A stretch of 38,137 nt of DNA. Source: Scytalidium lignicola. Its lineage: Eukaryota; Ascomycota; Leotiomycetes. Location: contig NCSJ02000387.1 of NCBI GenBank assembly GCA_002812745.2, forward strand, positions 1 through 38,137. Reading direction: 5' to 3'. A program made the position numbers and the translations under genes. Position 1 is the first letter of the stretch. Each line of letters begins with the position of its first letter. Below, in pieces: positions 17,718-29,700 of the stretch. A model generated the notes under the pieces. That model had not been told where the DNA came from and ran no database searches. It saw nothing but the letters and a program-made list of their open reading frames with translations.

Positions 17718-19966
17718 ATGGCCGCTGTCTTCTCACCGTCAAAATGTCTGCTTCAACTCCTTTTCGCTGCTGTTGTCGTCGCTACAATTCCCGAAAGCAG
17801 CACTTTGCCGATAAATTCCCTGAATAAAGTGACATCACGAGCGCTGGCTCTGATATCGAACATTCGCCACATATCGCAACTCGCCTTCCAGAGCAAGGCT
17901 GGGTTTTGGGAAATGGTCCAGATTGCTGCGATATGCAGCATTATCCCTAGCCTCTGGTATTTGCGCAGAAGACAGCAAGACCGGAAATCAACACAAGGGA
18001 GCTCGGGAGAGCCATTGTTGAACGGTAACACGACCCCTGCGAATATAAAGAAAGGAATTGACCTCCAAGGTAAGTTAGAACTAACTCATATTAGAGTCTA
18101 CAGGACTAAACTGACACAACTTCGCCTCTAGATGCCGAAATCGTGGATCCTGGACTCCTCAAAAAGCACTCCGAGATAAGATCATTTACGACAAGTCGCT
18201 TTACATATCCTGCACTTAGAGTCTTCTTCCGCAGGCACCCGCAAGCGGATAAGCTCCCGATAAGCCCAGCTCCTCTTCCACTGCTTGTATTTGTTCACGG
18301 CCTGGGAGGATCTGTTGCTCAATTCAACCCGCTTCTAACAAGTCTAGTCAATGTTTCCTCGTGTTTATCAGTCGATCTTCCAGGATGTGGATTGTCATCT
18401 TTCGAACCAACTTCATGGGATGCGTATACTATGGATGCCCTTGCTGAGATCCTCGCTGTGGTAATTGAGACGTATAGGGAGAAGGATACTGGACAAGGAG
18501 TGGTCTTCATTGGGCACAGCATGGGTTGTTCTCTTGCTGCAATGGTGGCATCAAAAACTGCACAAATTTATTCCTTGTCCCAACACACTGTAGGTTTCGT
18601 GGCGATCTGCCCTCGTGCCGAACCTCCGACTGAAAAAGAAACGGCTACTTTCAAAAAACTTCTCTATATTCCAACGCCTGTTTTTGATCTGTGGCGTGCA
18701 TGGGATCGTCGTGGGGGCCCAGAAAGTGCCAGTGTACGGCGATTTGTGGGTCCTGACGCAGATGCGCCAAGTAAGAAGCTTCAGGAACGCTTTAATAGTC
18801 AGAGCAAGACTCCTGTCTGGAGACGGATGGCAGCCGGGACGTTACCGGTTTACAAAGATGGTCTTCCTCACGGTGGCTTACCCGGCAAAGAGATCTGGGC
18901 AGGTCTAGATGTCCCAGTATTCCTTGTTGCTGGAGAATGTGACAACGTAACGAAGCCTGCTGAACTGGAGAAGATAGCCGCGTTCTTGGGCGGGTCTCAT
19001 CCTCGAGCCGGCAAGAGTACACAAAAGAGCGAGGCGATTATTGATGCTGCTGCCCCAGTTGATGCATCATCATCCGATGAGGTCCAGCATTCCAACCCCA
19101 GTGATAGAAAGATAGAAACTTTACATGAGGATGACTTTCTAGAACAACAGATGACAAACACGACGGACATGCATGAAGATCCATCAACACCACACGAGGG
19201 ACTGTCAATCATTCCACCCCAACCATCTAGACCAAAGAAGGTCCTTAAGATTACTATCCTTCCGGCACCAGCATCACATGCTTTGCTCTACATGCCCTCG
19301 ACAGTGCGGATATTAGCAGGTCTGATATCTGACTTCCTATCCAATCACATCTCAGGTCGGTTGTCACTGGGATGGCAACTCCAATTCCTTTCAACATCAG
19401 GGAAATGGGACGTTAAAAACCTAGTTAAGTGGCAAGCTGTGAATCCAGTTTCCGAACCTATAGGAGGAGTTTTCCGGGCTATGAAGACTTTGCGAGAAGT
19501 CGATGAATCCCACTCTCCTCGAGTCTTCGTTCAGCAGTGGGGGAACCAAATCAAAGACATCGTCGACATCAGCCACGATAATCCTGTCTATGATCCTCGG
19601 GGATTAGAAAAAGGCGGGGTCCATTACCACAAATTCCCAACCGTGTCCAAAATCCCGCCCAACTCCGAAGAAGTTCGTTCTTTCATCACTCTCATAGACC
19701 AATTACGTGAAGAACTAAAGACGAGAGCCGAGAAGGAAGGTTCCAATGATAAATGGTACATTGGCGTGCATTGCCATTATGGGTTTAATCGTACGGGGTT
19801 CTTCATTGCTTGTTATTTGGTGGAGAGGTGCGGGTATACGGTTCAAGGCGCAATTGATGAGTTTGCCAAGAAAAGGCCCAAGGGGATTAAGCATGCTCAT
19901 TTTCTGGATCAACTTTTTGTACGATATTGTGTTGGGTTAAAGAGATCATCTGACTTGGATCGGTAG
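17718..19966 (+). CDS. Membrane-anchored alpha/beta hydrolase fused to a dual-specificity (RNA-triphosphatase-like) phosphatase, two exons
   Basis: Exons 17718-18069 and 18132-19966 give 728 residues. The 62-nt intron (GTAAGT, CTGAC branch, CTCTAG) joins cleanly in frame. N-terminus: hydrophobic LLQLLFAAVVVATI (about 11-24) and a second segment MVQIAAICSIIPSLWYL (about 66-82) followed by RRRQQDRK, suggesting one or two membrane anchors. Residues about 165-510 form an alpha/beta hydrolase: oxyanion loop HGLGGS (173-178), nucleophile elbow GHSMG with S247, likely acid D388 (GECDNV) and likely histidine H500 (PASHALLY), with a long low-complexity insertion at about 410-485. Residues about 560-728 form a cysteine phosphatase: VVDIS-like strand VDISHDNPVYD, KFPTVSKIPP, and HCHYGFNRTG with C665 and R671 (CX5R). 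The phrases FNRTGFFIACYLVE and KKRPKGIKHAHFLDQLFVRY resemble mRNA-capping RNA 5'-triphosphatases and DUSP11. Substrates of both halves are unknown. Confidence 0.78.
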
Positions 19967-21840
19967 GCGTTAGGATGTGCCATTAAAGCAGACTTACAAA
20001 GGGGGCGGGAACGGGAAGGGGCTGGGCTAGGCGTTCTTTTTTGCTGGATACCATAGGAGCAATAGAGTTTGGGAATTGAAATGGAATTAATTGCCACGGT
20101 TCATTCATCTCCGCTGATTGATATATTGTGACTGAAATATGGACGATATTCGCAGAAATGACATTGTAGAGCCTTTGGAGAGCTACCGTATCGTAAGGAC
20201 TTGAAAGGACATCTCGTTCTTGACGCACACGTGTAAGCCGCATTTACTTCCATTGGGAATTCCTCCATCCCCATTCGTGAAGTTTTATTCCCTGTTTTGG
20301 GTGCTTGTTTTATTATGAAAATTTTTGGAGGAAAAAAGGAATAAAAAAGAAGCCTGAATTAGGTTTATCGTGGTTTACACCGAAGTAATGATGTTTGAAT
20401 AAAATACTGTGTAATACAAAAATACTTTGACGGTGCTGTAGTTGTAATATGAAAATTTGTATTTTTATCTAGACTTATCACATTTATGGCTTTTCCAGTG
20501 GTTAATTATGGACTCTACGAGTAATCATCGAGTATCTCCCTTTTTTTTCTGCTAGGAAGANTTTTTTTTGTAAAGGTCAATGCCAAGAAATCCTATTCTC
20601 CAATAGCAGCTGTAATGACTGCATACNAAAATTTTATATATGAGTGGTGTATTTTGACTGATATCGGCGNTTTTTTATTTTATGATTGCCATTGATGGTG
20701 CAATCGTCATCTGACTGTTTGCAAATGCACAGAATGTCACGGAATCAGCGGCATATTTTTGATATCGTAGTGTAGCCATTTCTCACGATGCTACTCTCTG
20801 AAATGAGCTTCGGCATCTTCGGGGACGAGTAAAATTTTTTGACCGCGTACACTGTATTAATTTTAAGAGCAATAACGTTATTGGAGCCCCAATATCGAAC
20901 ACAGCCATTGAGACGCGCTTGGATGAGTAAGACTGCGTTGAGATGTGGCTCGTTGACGAAGTAGCTTTTTGTGCTCATTCTTGGCTTTTATAACTTATTG
21001 GGCCTGTGAACTAATTTATGTTAACTTCCATTACGTAGTCTAGGACTATTAATCATTTCCTAAGCGATTAATTCGCCCACAAGTGGAAGGTTTAGAGCAC
21101 ATTTTCGTATGAACTTATTAGACTTTTAGTTCTAGACCACTTATGCTGGGGAAGGTAGATTAGAGTGTCCCGATGTGCTGGTTAGGGCTGCCAACTCAGC
21201 CCTCACATAATTACCAGTTATCAGAAAACTGATCAGATCTAGACGGACCTGCAGATCTTGACGAATCAAGAGAGCCCCTTTAAACCAATCTACTGGTCAT
21301 TAGAAGATTGTCAGCATTGAGAAAAGGGGGAAATCCACCCAGAAGGGGTTATGTGGATAGAAGTAACTCCAGCAATGTCCATGTTCGGCGTCTATTATCC
21401 CCTGCATCTGGGCGGACCGACTAGCGTGAATGCGTCGTCATTTTGCCATCAGCTCAAACTCTCCAGACCGACCGCCATAAGTTATCGACAGCAAGCTTTC
21501 AACTCCGGTACGGTCTTACGATGATTCTTTCCACCATCCGGACCCTCTGAATCGCAGCGCTGACCCAGAGCCGCTGATCCTATTCCTCCGGAGTGCATCT
21601 CATCCCCTCAAACTAGTGCGGGGATAAACTACGCAGGCAAGCGACGGGTTCTCTTCCTACCTGCCACAACATTTCGATAAAGGCGACGGGCGCAGACTCA
21701 CATACAACGATATCGCGCCATCGCAACCACACTGAATCGCTGTTACACATAGCGCTGGAAAGATTCTGAGGTAGCCGCTGTATTGATTCTATCGACACAT
21801 CTTTGAATATAATAGGTGGCTTGAAACTAGAGTCGCCAAG
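19967..21840. other. Long intergenic region before epsin
   Basis: About 1.87 kb. It holds three ambiguous bases (20561, 20627, 20670), each beside a T or A run. A 77-codon minus-strand frame at 20745-20978 starts with ATG 12 nt after a TATAAAA-like sequence, but its product has no recognisable features. The last 300 bp before 21841 should contain the epsin promoter. No repeat or RNA gene was recognised. Confidence 0.4.
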
Positions 21841-23809
21841 ATGTCGAAAGTCATACGAAGCGTCAAGAACGTTACAAAGGGGTATTCGAGCGTCCAGGTG
21901 AAGGTTCGAAATGGTATGCGTCTTTATTGTGAGGAGGAGGGCTTCTGTTAATGGTTTTAATAGCTACAAGTAACGATCCTTGGGGGCCTACGGGCACCGT
22001 ACGTTTTCCCTTAACCTCATGTAGATTGCAAGGCTGACAAACAACGCAGGAAATGAGCGAGATTGCCCAGTTAACCTTCAATTCGTATGCATTTAATCGC
22101 GACGACCTGAATCGGGCTAACGGGTGACACAGATCAAATGAGTTCTATGAGATCATGGACATGCTGGATAAGCGCTTGAACGACAAGGGTAAGAACTGGC
22201 GACATGTACTCAAGGCTCTTAAGGTTTTAGATTATTGTCTTCACGAAGGGTCCGAACTCGTTGTTACATGGGCATATAAAAATGTCTATATCATCAAGAC
22301 CCTGAGAGAATTCCAGTATATCGATGAAGATGGTAGAGATGTTGGTCAAAACGGTAAGGCGCCATTTTACCAACTAGTGATCTATACTAACAGACTTTAG
22401 TCCGCGTTTCTGCTAAAGAGCTGACATCTCTGATCTTGGATGAGGAGAGACTACGGAATGAGCGTAGTGATCGCAGAAACTGGAAGTCAAGAGTTACTGG
22501 CATCGAAGAATATGCTCGGCACGACACCGAGCCATCTCATCGTAGCAACAATACCAGGCGGCCACATCGTGCCCAGCGAGATGATGAGGAAGATGCTGAA
22601 TACAAATTAGCTATTGAGGCTAGCAAATACCAAGAGGAGGAGGATCGAAAAAAGCGAGAGAGTCGAGGAGAGCCTAATGACGATGACCTAGCGAAAGCCA
22701 TCAAACTAAGCAAAGAAGAAGAAGAACTACGAAGAAGAGAGTTAGAAGAAAGCAATGCTGCATCTCTGTTTGACGATGACCCGATCCAGGTCGCCCAACC
22801 CACTGGTTTTAACCAAGGATATCAGCAACAAGGTGCAGTGGATTGGTCTGGCAATCCAATTGATCCAAATTTGCAAGCGCAACCTACTGGATATGTTAAC
22901 AATGCCTACACTGGATTCCAGAACCAGCCAACTGGGTACCAGCAAAATGGATTTACTAATGGATTCGGTGCTCAGCCAACTGGATATGACGCATTTGGTC
23001 AACAACAGCAAGTTCAACCATCTGCCTTTGATGCCTACGGTCAACAACAGCAACAGCAACCTCAACCCACCGGATTTGACCCTTATGGGCAACAGCAGCA
23101 AGGTTTCCAACCTCAACCGACTGGCTACAATCCGTATCTCCAGCAGGCATCTAGTCCTTTCCAAGCCCAGCAACAACAGCAGCAACAACAGCAGCCTGAA
23201 CTTCTCTCCCCACCAGGTACGAATAATCCTTGGGCAACTCCGAATCAGACCGCAATCCAGGCTTCGAAGCCATTACAGACGGGATCTAACAACCCCTTTG
23301 CATCATCTTTTGGCCGACCTCAAACCGCTACTCCAACAAAACCATCACTTGCTACTCTACAAGAGCAAAAGACTCTAACAGAGTTTGGCAATAACTCGTT
23401 CAATGCATCTCCTCTACAGAAACCCCAGTCAGAGCATCATGCCAGGCTTAACGCACTTCTCGCTACAGGAGAGGGATTGGATACATTTGGTAACACTGGA
23501 GACCTCCGTATTCCGTCTCAGCATACTGCGCCAGGGACTTTCGTGAACAGTGCAGGCGCTGGTCTAGGTCGCCTCAATCAGCAACAGACTGGTAATAACC
23601 CATTTATGCCAAATCAATTCACTGGGGTGCCACAGACAACCTATGGAGGAAACACTACCAACGGCTTTGGCGGTGGTGGATTTGGAGGTCAACAAGTTCC
23701 CGCTGCAACTGGGCCTGCTGGTTTTGGCAGCGGTGGCTTTGGCCAACAGAATAACAACCCCTTTGGTGCTCGAACACAGACACAAGGTCAAGACTTGATC
23801 CAATTCTAA
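21841..23809 (+). CDS. ent1: Epsin (ENTH-domain endocytic adaptor), five exons
   Basis: Clathrin adaptor of the plasma membrane that bends PI(4,5)P2 membranes and recruits ubiquitinated cargo. Exons: 21841-21913, 21964-21998, 22050-22084, 22133-22353, 22401-23809, total 1773 nt, 590 residues. The ENTH domain spans about residues 10-145 (NDPWGPTGTEMSEIAQLT, LKALKVLDYCLHEGSE, AYKNVYIIKTLREFQY). Two ubiquitin-interacting motifs follow: EYKLAIEASKY (about 188-198) and DLAKAIKLSKEEE (about 217-229). The long Gln/Asn-rich tail has repeated QPTGY/QPTGF units, three NPF motifs (about 419, 521 and 574) that bind EH-domain proteins, and a terminal clathrin-box-like LIQF. LQAQPTG, LNQQQTG and MPNQFTG fit the Ark1/Prk1 kinase target pattern. 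Exons 2 and 3 are each only 35 nt. Introns are 47-51 nt. Confidence 0.95.
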
Positions 23810-24917
23810 ACAGATCCCTATAAAAAAGAAATTTCCTTTGTCGAACAACAATCCCGCGATTTGTATATCGCGATCTTGTTGGCTACTAAATCAAGCACTA
23901 TTCATTTGCTGTTGCGGAACTATTCGAGAACTTTCATGGTGTACCCTGCTTCTCTTTCCTATGATGAGCGTTTGGAGGCACGACTTCATCTTTTTTACCC
24001 GGGCTCGGGAGTTGAGCCTTCTTGTTTCTTTGCTAGATTGAGATGTGAATCAATTCACACTTGCACATTCTGTATACTGAGACTATAGATCTTATTTCAA
24101 TGTGATGCGATGCCCAAACGCAGTTTGTCAAGTCAAGCAATATTCAAAGTTCTCGTATGGTGCCGCTTCCAAGGCTTACAGATTTAGTGTAACCTCGGTT
24201 TGCCCCTTTTAGATATCCCCTACTTTAAGTCTATATCTCGAATGTTCCTATCGATGTTAATGTCGCGCTTCTGAAGAAAGGTATTGAAGCAGGAGATGAT
24301 ATTTATTAACTAGACTTATATTAGACTGTTAAAGATGCTATGATCGACCGCTAGGATATATATTTGCTAATTTTGATTATTTGAAGGACAATATCCCTGT
24401 GATCCAGTTACTTTTCAAGCATGGCACGATTACTAGGACTATACCGTGAAACATCAACTCTGGGAGATATGTAAGGACTATTGGTGTTGAAAATGAAAGA
24501 TAAAAATTCTATAAACGTAGTTATGTACCTTTTTAAAGAAGCATTTATGCTAATGGATGAGACTGCGCGGAAACTTGATAGCAATTCGACTGCTCTGTTT
24601 TTCTTTATTTTTTAATGGGTGGTTATTAATTAATTTATACATACATAGAACTAATGCTAGAAGAGCTTGCCGGTGTGCCTTTTTTTGATCGTTTCAAAAT
24701 CTGGCAATCAACCAAAGACTAGCAAGTCAAAAAATTTGCACCAGGAAGTCGTACGCCCTAACTCCACCGCTCTCAAACTACTATCCATAAATGCCGTATC
24801 TTAATCGCATAACTTAGATGATACCAGATCTCATTTAACTGCTCCTCAAGTTTCTCCCAAAACTCCCTTCCTGAAACACGTGAACAAGCACACCCAAGTC
24901 ATGAAATCCACATCTTT
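23810..24917. other. Convergent intergenic region between epsin and centrin
   Basis: About 1.1 kb lying downstream of both neighbours, so it should hold two 3' untranslated regions. It is AT-rich, with a CACGTG near 24880. No gene, repeat or RNA signal was recognised. Confidence 0.4.
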
Positions 24918-25774
24918 TTATCCCATACAAATTTGTAGGAACTCATCTCTCCCCACGCCACCTTTCCCATCTAAATCAAATTCCTCAATCATAGCGACCA
25001 ACTCCTCCTCCTCTAATCCTTCTCCTAATTCTCTCGCGACTCTTCGCAGGTCCTCCAGACCAATCATTCCCTTTCCATCAGTGTCGAATAGCGCAAATGC
25101 TCTCAATATCTCATCCCTCGGGTCTCTTTGCGCTATTAGTGCCGCAGCGATTGTCTGAAATGCGGGTAATGTTAAGACAAGCCGACCGGGACTTATTTGA
25201 GAGGGTTGAGAGGACTGGGGTTGTGCAGATGTGGATGTTGGAGGGATACCATGTGCTTGGAGGAGGGAAAGGAGTTCTGGTTTGGGGAGGTCGAAACCAA
25301 GCGCTTTGAGAGCTACTTTGAATTCGTGGTAGTCTATTCGCTGGTCTTTGTCAAGGTCAAAGAGGGCGAACTGTAGTGGTCGCAACGTTAGCATGCATCC
25401 CGCTTTTAATTTTGGTTTCATTTTTCTTGGCTTTTGTGTAAGTTATTTCACAAAAACGAAGTGACTTTCTTTATAGGCTTGCTTCAAAGGATTTCACTCA
25501 CAGCCTCATTAACCTCCTCCCTTTGTTCATCGCTGAGGTTATTCAGCGGATTTGACGGCGCCGAACCTGAGGCAACGGCTTCTCGTTCTCTTTGCGCGCG
25601 CTCTCGCTCTTGTCTCTCACGTTCTAATCTAGCAGCTTGCGATGTTGGGTGCGCTGACACACTGAAACCTGTGGGATGATTTCGTTCAGGAAGTTTCCCT
25701 ATAGTGCTGCCGTACGGACGGGCGGGGAAGGAGGGGTGAGAGGTCGAAGCCATTGGGTTGGCGCGGTTATTCAT
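24918..25774 (-). CDS. cdc31: Centrin/Cdc31-like EF-hand protein, two exons
   Basis: Calcium-binding protein of the spindle pole body, also found in nuclear-pore and DNA-repair complexes. Exon 1 is 25502-25774 and exon 2 is 24918-25370. The 131-nt intron (GTGAGT donor, GCTAACG branch, CTACAG acceptor) joins EEVNEA to FALFDLDKDQRIDYHEF, recreating the centrin first EF-hand. Length is 241 residues if the ATG at 25774 is used, or 234 from the ATG at 25753. The N-terminus is extended and contains a charged RLERERQERERAQREREA helix before LSDEQREEVNEA. EF-hand 1 is canonical (D-x-D-x-D...E). The second EF loop is replaced by a Ser/Pro/Gln-rich insertion. EF-hands 3 (DTDGKGMIGLED) and 4 (DLDGKGGVGRDE) have non-standard residues at loop positions 5 and 9. 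A TATAAAA lies at 25795-25801, only about 20 nt before the first ATG, which favours the second ATG. Confidence 0.88.
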
Positions 25775-26768
25775 TCGGAAAGAGAAGCAGCTGTTTTTAT
25801 ACAACGAATCTAATAGTACCCGGAATTATTATGTTGATCTTTGAGGGTTTTATAGAATGTTGTTGTGTATTTGTTTCTTTGAATGGCCTTGTAGCTTGAC
25901 GACGCGCCCCCAAAGCTCGGACGACGCGGTTCTTTGAAGTGTTAATGCCTCAGGCATGAAGATGTTCCTCTAAGATGCGCCTCTAAGATGCGCCGAAGTG
26001 GAGAACAGACTTGCAGAGCTGAATAATTATCAGAACCCTGCATTCCGCATTCTACTTTGACTACAGTACACAGTAGAGTCAGAGTCTCCATTTCATGAGA
26101 TTTCGTAACAGCCAACACATATTCGAGCCTCTCTAAGCCCCCTTTGATGAGTCATAACTTGACTGGGCGGATTACTGGAATGATGAGATAACGATGAGGG
26201 CAGAAAATGTGTGCCTAGCTGCTGAGCGCTAATAGCCAATTATTTCCTCAGGCAGCAATACTTATCACATACAATCACTCACTTGCAGCCTAGTCACTGC
26301 TGAATTCTAAAATCCAATGCCATGGGACCGAGTCCAGGTCCAAGTTTTGACAGATTCTTCCTCACACTCCCGTTTTAATAACACATATTTGCACCTAGGC
26401 AGCGATAGTCTTCACTTATTTGGGAAGCCGTTGCTGGGAAGCCCTCCCTGATTGGCCAGAGCTCGATCTCCGTAAGCGAACTTTGCCTCCCTGTTGTCCT
26501 AACTTTTGACTTTCTCACTTCAATCAGCGCGTCACCTCACCTCGAAACTGCTTTGTCGACCAGCTCATTCCTTCTTAAATAGGTCGGCTGCGCTCTGAAC
26601 TCTACCATTTCTACAAACATATACAGCTTGTAATGCTCTCGCAATTCTTTCGATCCTGAGCCCGATCTTCCTTGATAGTTTGCGCGTCTTCGGCGTGTCG
26701 CTTGCTTTCGAGACGCTGGCATCTTACTTGTGCGATATCTGAGGTTCTTCGTCTCCCTTGGATTCACA
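25775..26768. promoter_or_regulatory. Divergent promoter region between centrin and Nup98-Nup96
   Basis: About 1 kb between two divergent genes. It contains a minus-strand TATAAAA close to the centrin start and a 13-bp tandem duplication at 25968-25993. A pyrimidine-rich stretch precedes the nucleoporin start. No specific factor site was recognised with confidence. Confidence 0.4.
25968..25993 (+). repeat. 13-bp tandem duplication
   Basis: CTCTAAGATGCGC occurs twice head to tail with no mismatch (25968-25980 and 25981-25993), in the divergent centrin/nucleoporin upstream region. It probably arose by slippage and could vary between strains. Confidence 0.7.
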
Positions 26769-29700
26769 ATGTCTGGTTTCGGTGGTTTCGGAGGCTTCGG
26801 CCAGAACACTCAGCAGCAGCAGCAGCAGCAGCAACCACAACAACAAAGCAGCTCATTTGGTGGCTTTGGGACCAATACAAACACAAATACTGGTAAGTCA
26901 CATCTTTCCTTTCACCTTCAGATTTTGCCTCCCACGCGGTCCTAGTTCTTTGTCCAGAAACGTCTCCACTCGAATCTATGACTTACTCGAGTCTTCTCTG
27001 TGCAAACAGGCTTTGGTTCTTCAACGAACACTGGTTTCGGCGCCTCAAACACAACTGGAGGTGGACTCTTCGGTAGCACTGGAACTTCGGGCTTTGGTTC
27101 TGGAGGTATGTGGATACGCTTTGCGGTTAAAGACTACGCTGCGGGATCTGGAACGATCGTTTTATGATTCGAATGCTGCCTGCAGTTTTCTATAAGTTCT
27201 GCCCTGCCGGCATCACTAGTTGTCCTCCGCGATCTTGTTTAGTTTTCTTTTATTAAGGCGATCGTGCAGCGTCGTGTTCAGATTCTGCGATCAGTTAGGA
27301 CACTCTTGATGCAACCGAGGCGATATAGAAACGATATGAACGACGGAAAACCCTTGCTAACAACTGGAAATATAGGCGGCTTCGGCACTAACACATCCAC
27401 TGGCTTTGGTGCTCAGAAACCAGGCGCCTTTGGAGCGCCAGCAACTACCGGTGGTGGACTATTTGGAAGTAATACAGCAACGGCTGGGACAAGTACAGGA
27501 TTTGGTGGGTTTGGAACCAACACTACATCCTCTCCATTTGGTACCGGCAGTACAGGAGGCGGTTTATTTGGAGCCAGTAAACCTGCTTTCGGTTCTACTT
27601 CTACGAACACAACTACCAACCCGTTCGGTAGTGCCACCACAGGTTTTGGTGGTGGCACGCCCTCGACATTTGGTAGTGCACCAGCAAGCACAGCTTTGGG
27701 AGGTGCTGTAGGAGAAGCTTCAGGCACTGGAAGTGTCCAATTTCAGGCTACTGTGGAAAAGGAACCTGGTGGAGCGAGTAATCAACAGAATTCCTATCAG
27801 AACATATGCTTCCAACCAGCTTACCAAAAATGGTCCCCAGAGGAGCTTCGGCTGGCAGATTATGCGCAAGGTCGTAGGTATGGAACCTCGGGCGCATTCG
27901 GAAACACAAGTTTTGGTGGATTTGGCGGTACAAATACAACAAACACTGGCTTTGGTTCTGGGACCACCGGAACAGGCACAGGAGGACTCTTTGGGGCAAA
28001 CACTGCAACCAGCTCTCCATTCAGTCAGAACCAGCAGACGAACACCGCTTTTGGCTCAAATAACACAGGCTCCTTATTTGGTCAAAAACCTTCAACCGGT
28101 CTGTTTGGAGGTACGACTACTACCACCCAATCACCATTTGGTGGAACGAATACGAGCACTGCCTTTGGAACAAATGCAAACACAAGCTCTACCCTCTTTG
28201 GAAATAATACTACAGCAAATAAGCCTTTCAGCTTCGGCACAAGCCAAGCTCCTAGTACCAGCGGAGGTTTTGGAACTGCGGGAACTACAACCGCCTTCGG
28301 AGGTGGTGGTAGCCTGTTCGGGGGTAACCAGCAGCAGAACACTGCAAGTCCTTTCGGTGGTGCCCAACAGCAACCTGCCTCCAATCCTTTTGGCGGCGGG
28401 TTTGGTGCCAATACAAACCAGCCACAACAACAACAACAACAAAGTGGATCTTTATTTGGTAATGCAGCTCAGCAGAAACCGGCCGGTGGTCTCTTCGGCG
28501 CACCTGCTCCTACAGCCGGCGGACTCTTTGGTAACACACCACAACCTGCCGCTGGTGGAGGTCTTTTCGGAGCTTCACAGCCTGCTGCGAACACCAACCC
28601 TTTTGGAAATACGTCTAATACCCAAGGTACATCCCTATTTGGTGGTAACAAGTTGACGACACCCAGTACAGGAGGTCTCTTTGGCGGTGCCCCCCAGAAT
28701 ACGAACACGGGAGGTCTTTTCGGTAATTTGAACAACAATCAAAATCAGACACAACAAAACGCAGGTTCATTATTTGGAGCAGCTAACAACCAAGCACAAA
28801 AACCGGCACTTTTCGGCTCACAGCCTGCAAGCACAGGTCTGTTTGGAAGTACTGGAAATCAGCAGCAGGGAAGCAGCTTGTTTGGCGGGCAGCAGCAACA
28901 ACCTCAGAACTCTCTCCTCGGTGGCGGCTCTTTTTTTGGAAATAATGCTCAACCTCAACAGCAGACCCCACAGTCCCTTACAGCCAGTATCAGTGATAAT
29001 GCTGCTTATGGAACTGCCTCGCTATTCTCGAACTTGGCTGCAACTCAAGTCAACAATCCGGGCCCGATTGCCACTCCACTCTCCAGTAGTGTCAAGCAAA
29101 AGAAAACCCCAGTGTTGCCGATGTACAGATTGAATCCGGCATCTTCATCACGACTGTCAACACCTCAAAAACGTGGCTTTGGCTTTTCTTATACTACGTA
29201 TGGTACTCCTGGTAGTACTTCGAGCTCATCTAGCACACCGAGTAATTTTAATAGCTCCTTGTTTGGAGGAAGCCTCGGACGAAGCCTTGGTAAAAGCGTG
29301 TCACAAAGTAACCTTCGCCGGAGCTTGAGCACTGAGGATAGCATACTCGCCCCTGGCGCTTTCTCAGCTACTTCGAGCACTCGAAATTATGGCAGTACCG
29401 GAAGCATGAAGAAGCTTGTCATCAACAGGGGCATTCGTAGCGACCTTTTTACTCCTCCCACTCCACCACAGCAGTCTCCACAAACTGGCATCTTAAAAAA
29501 GCGTGTCAGTTTTGAATCAAGTTCAATGCAAGGAAATGCAAATGGTGTTCAGAATGGTACCTCGAGTTTGAAACAAGTGCAGAATCACGCAGAACCTAGC
29601 TCTGAAGAACTCGGTTACTTGAGGCCACGACCTAATACTAACGGATCAGATACAAATGGCACTGCATCCCCCCCAGAGATGGAACAAGTCAAAGGCAATG

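Noticed and set aside
20745..20978. 77-codon minus-strand frame with a TATA-like sequence just upstream
   Set aside because: The TATAAAA is only 12 nt from the ATG, the product is unrecognised and the region is AT-rich; not enough to call a gene.
27406..28738. Alternative-frame and antisense frames across the FG-repeat region of the nucleoporin
   Set aside because: Low-complexity repeats keep all frames open; the FG/GLFG frame is clearly the coding one.
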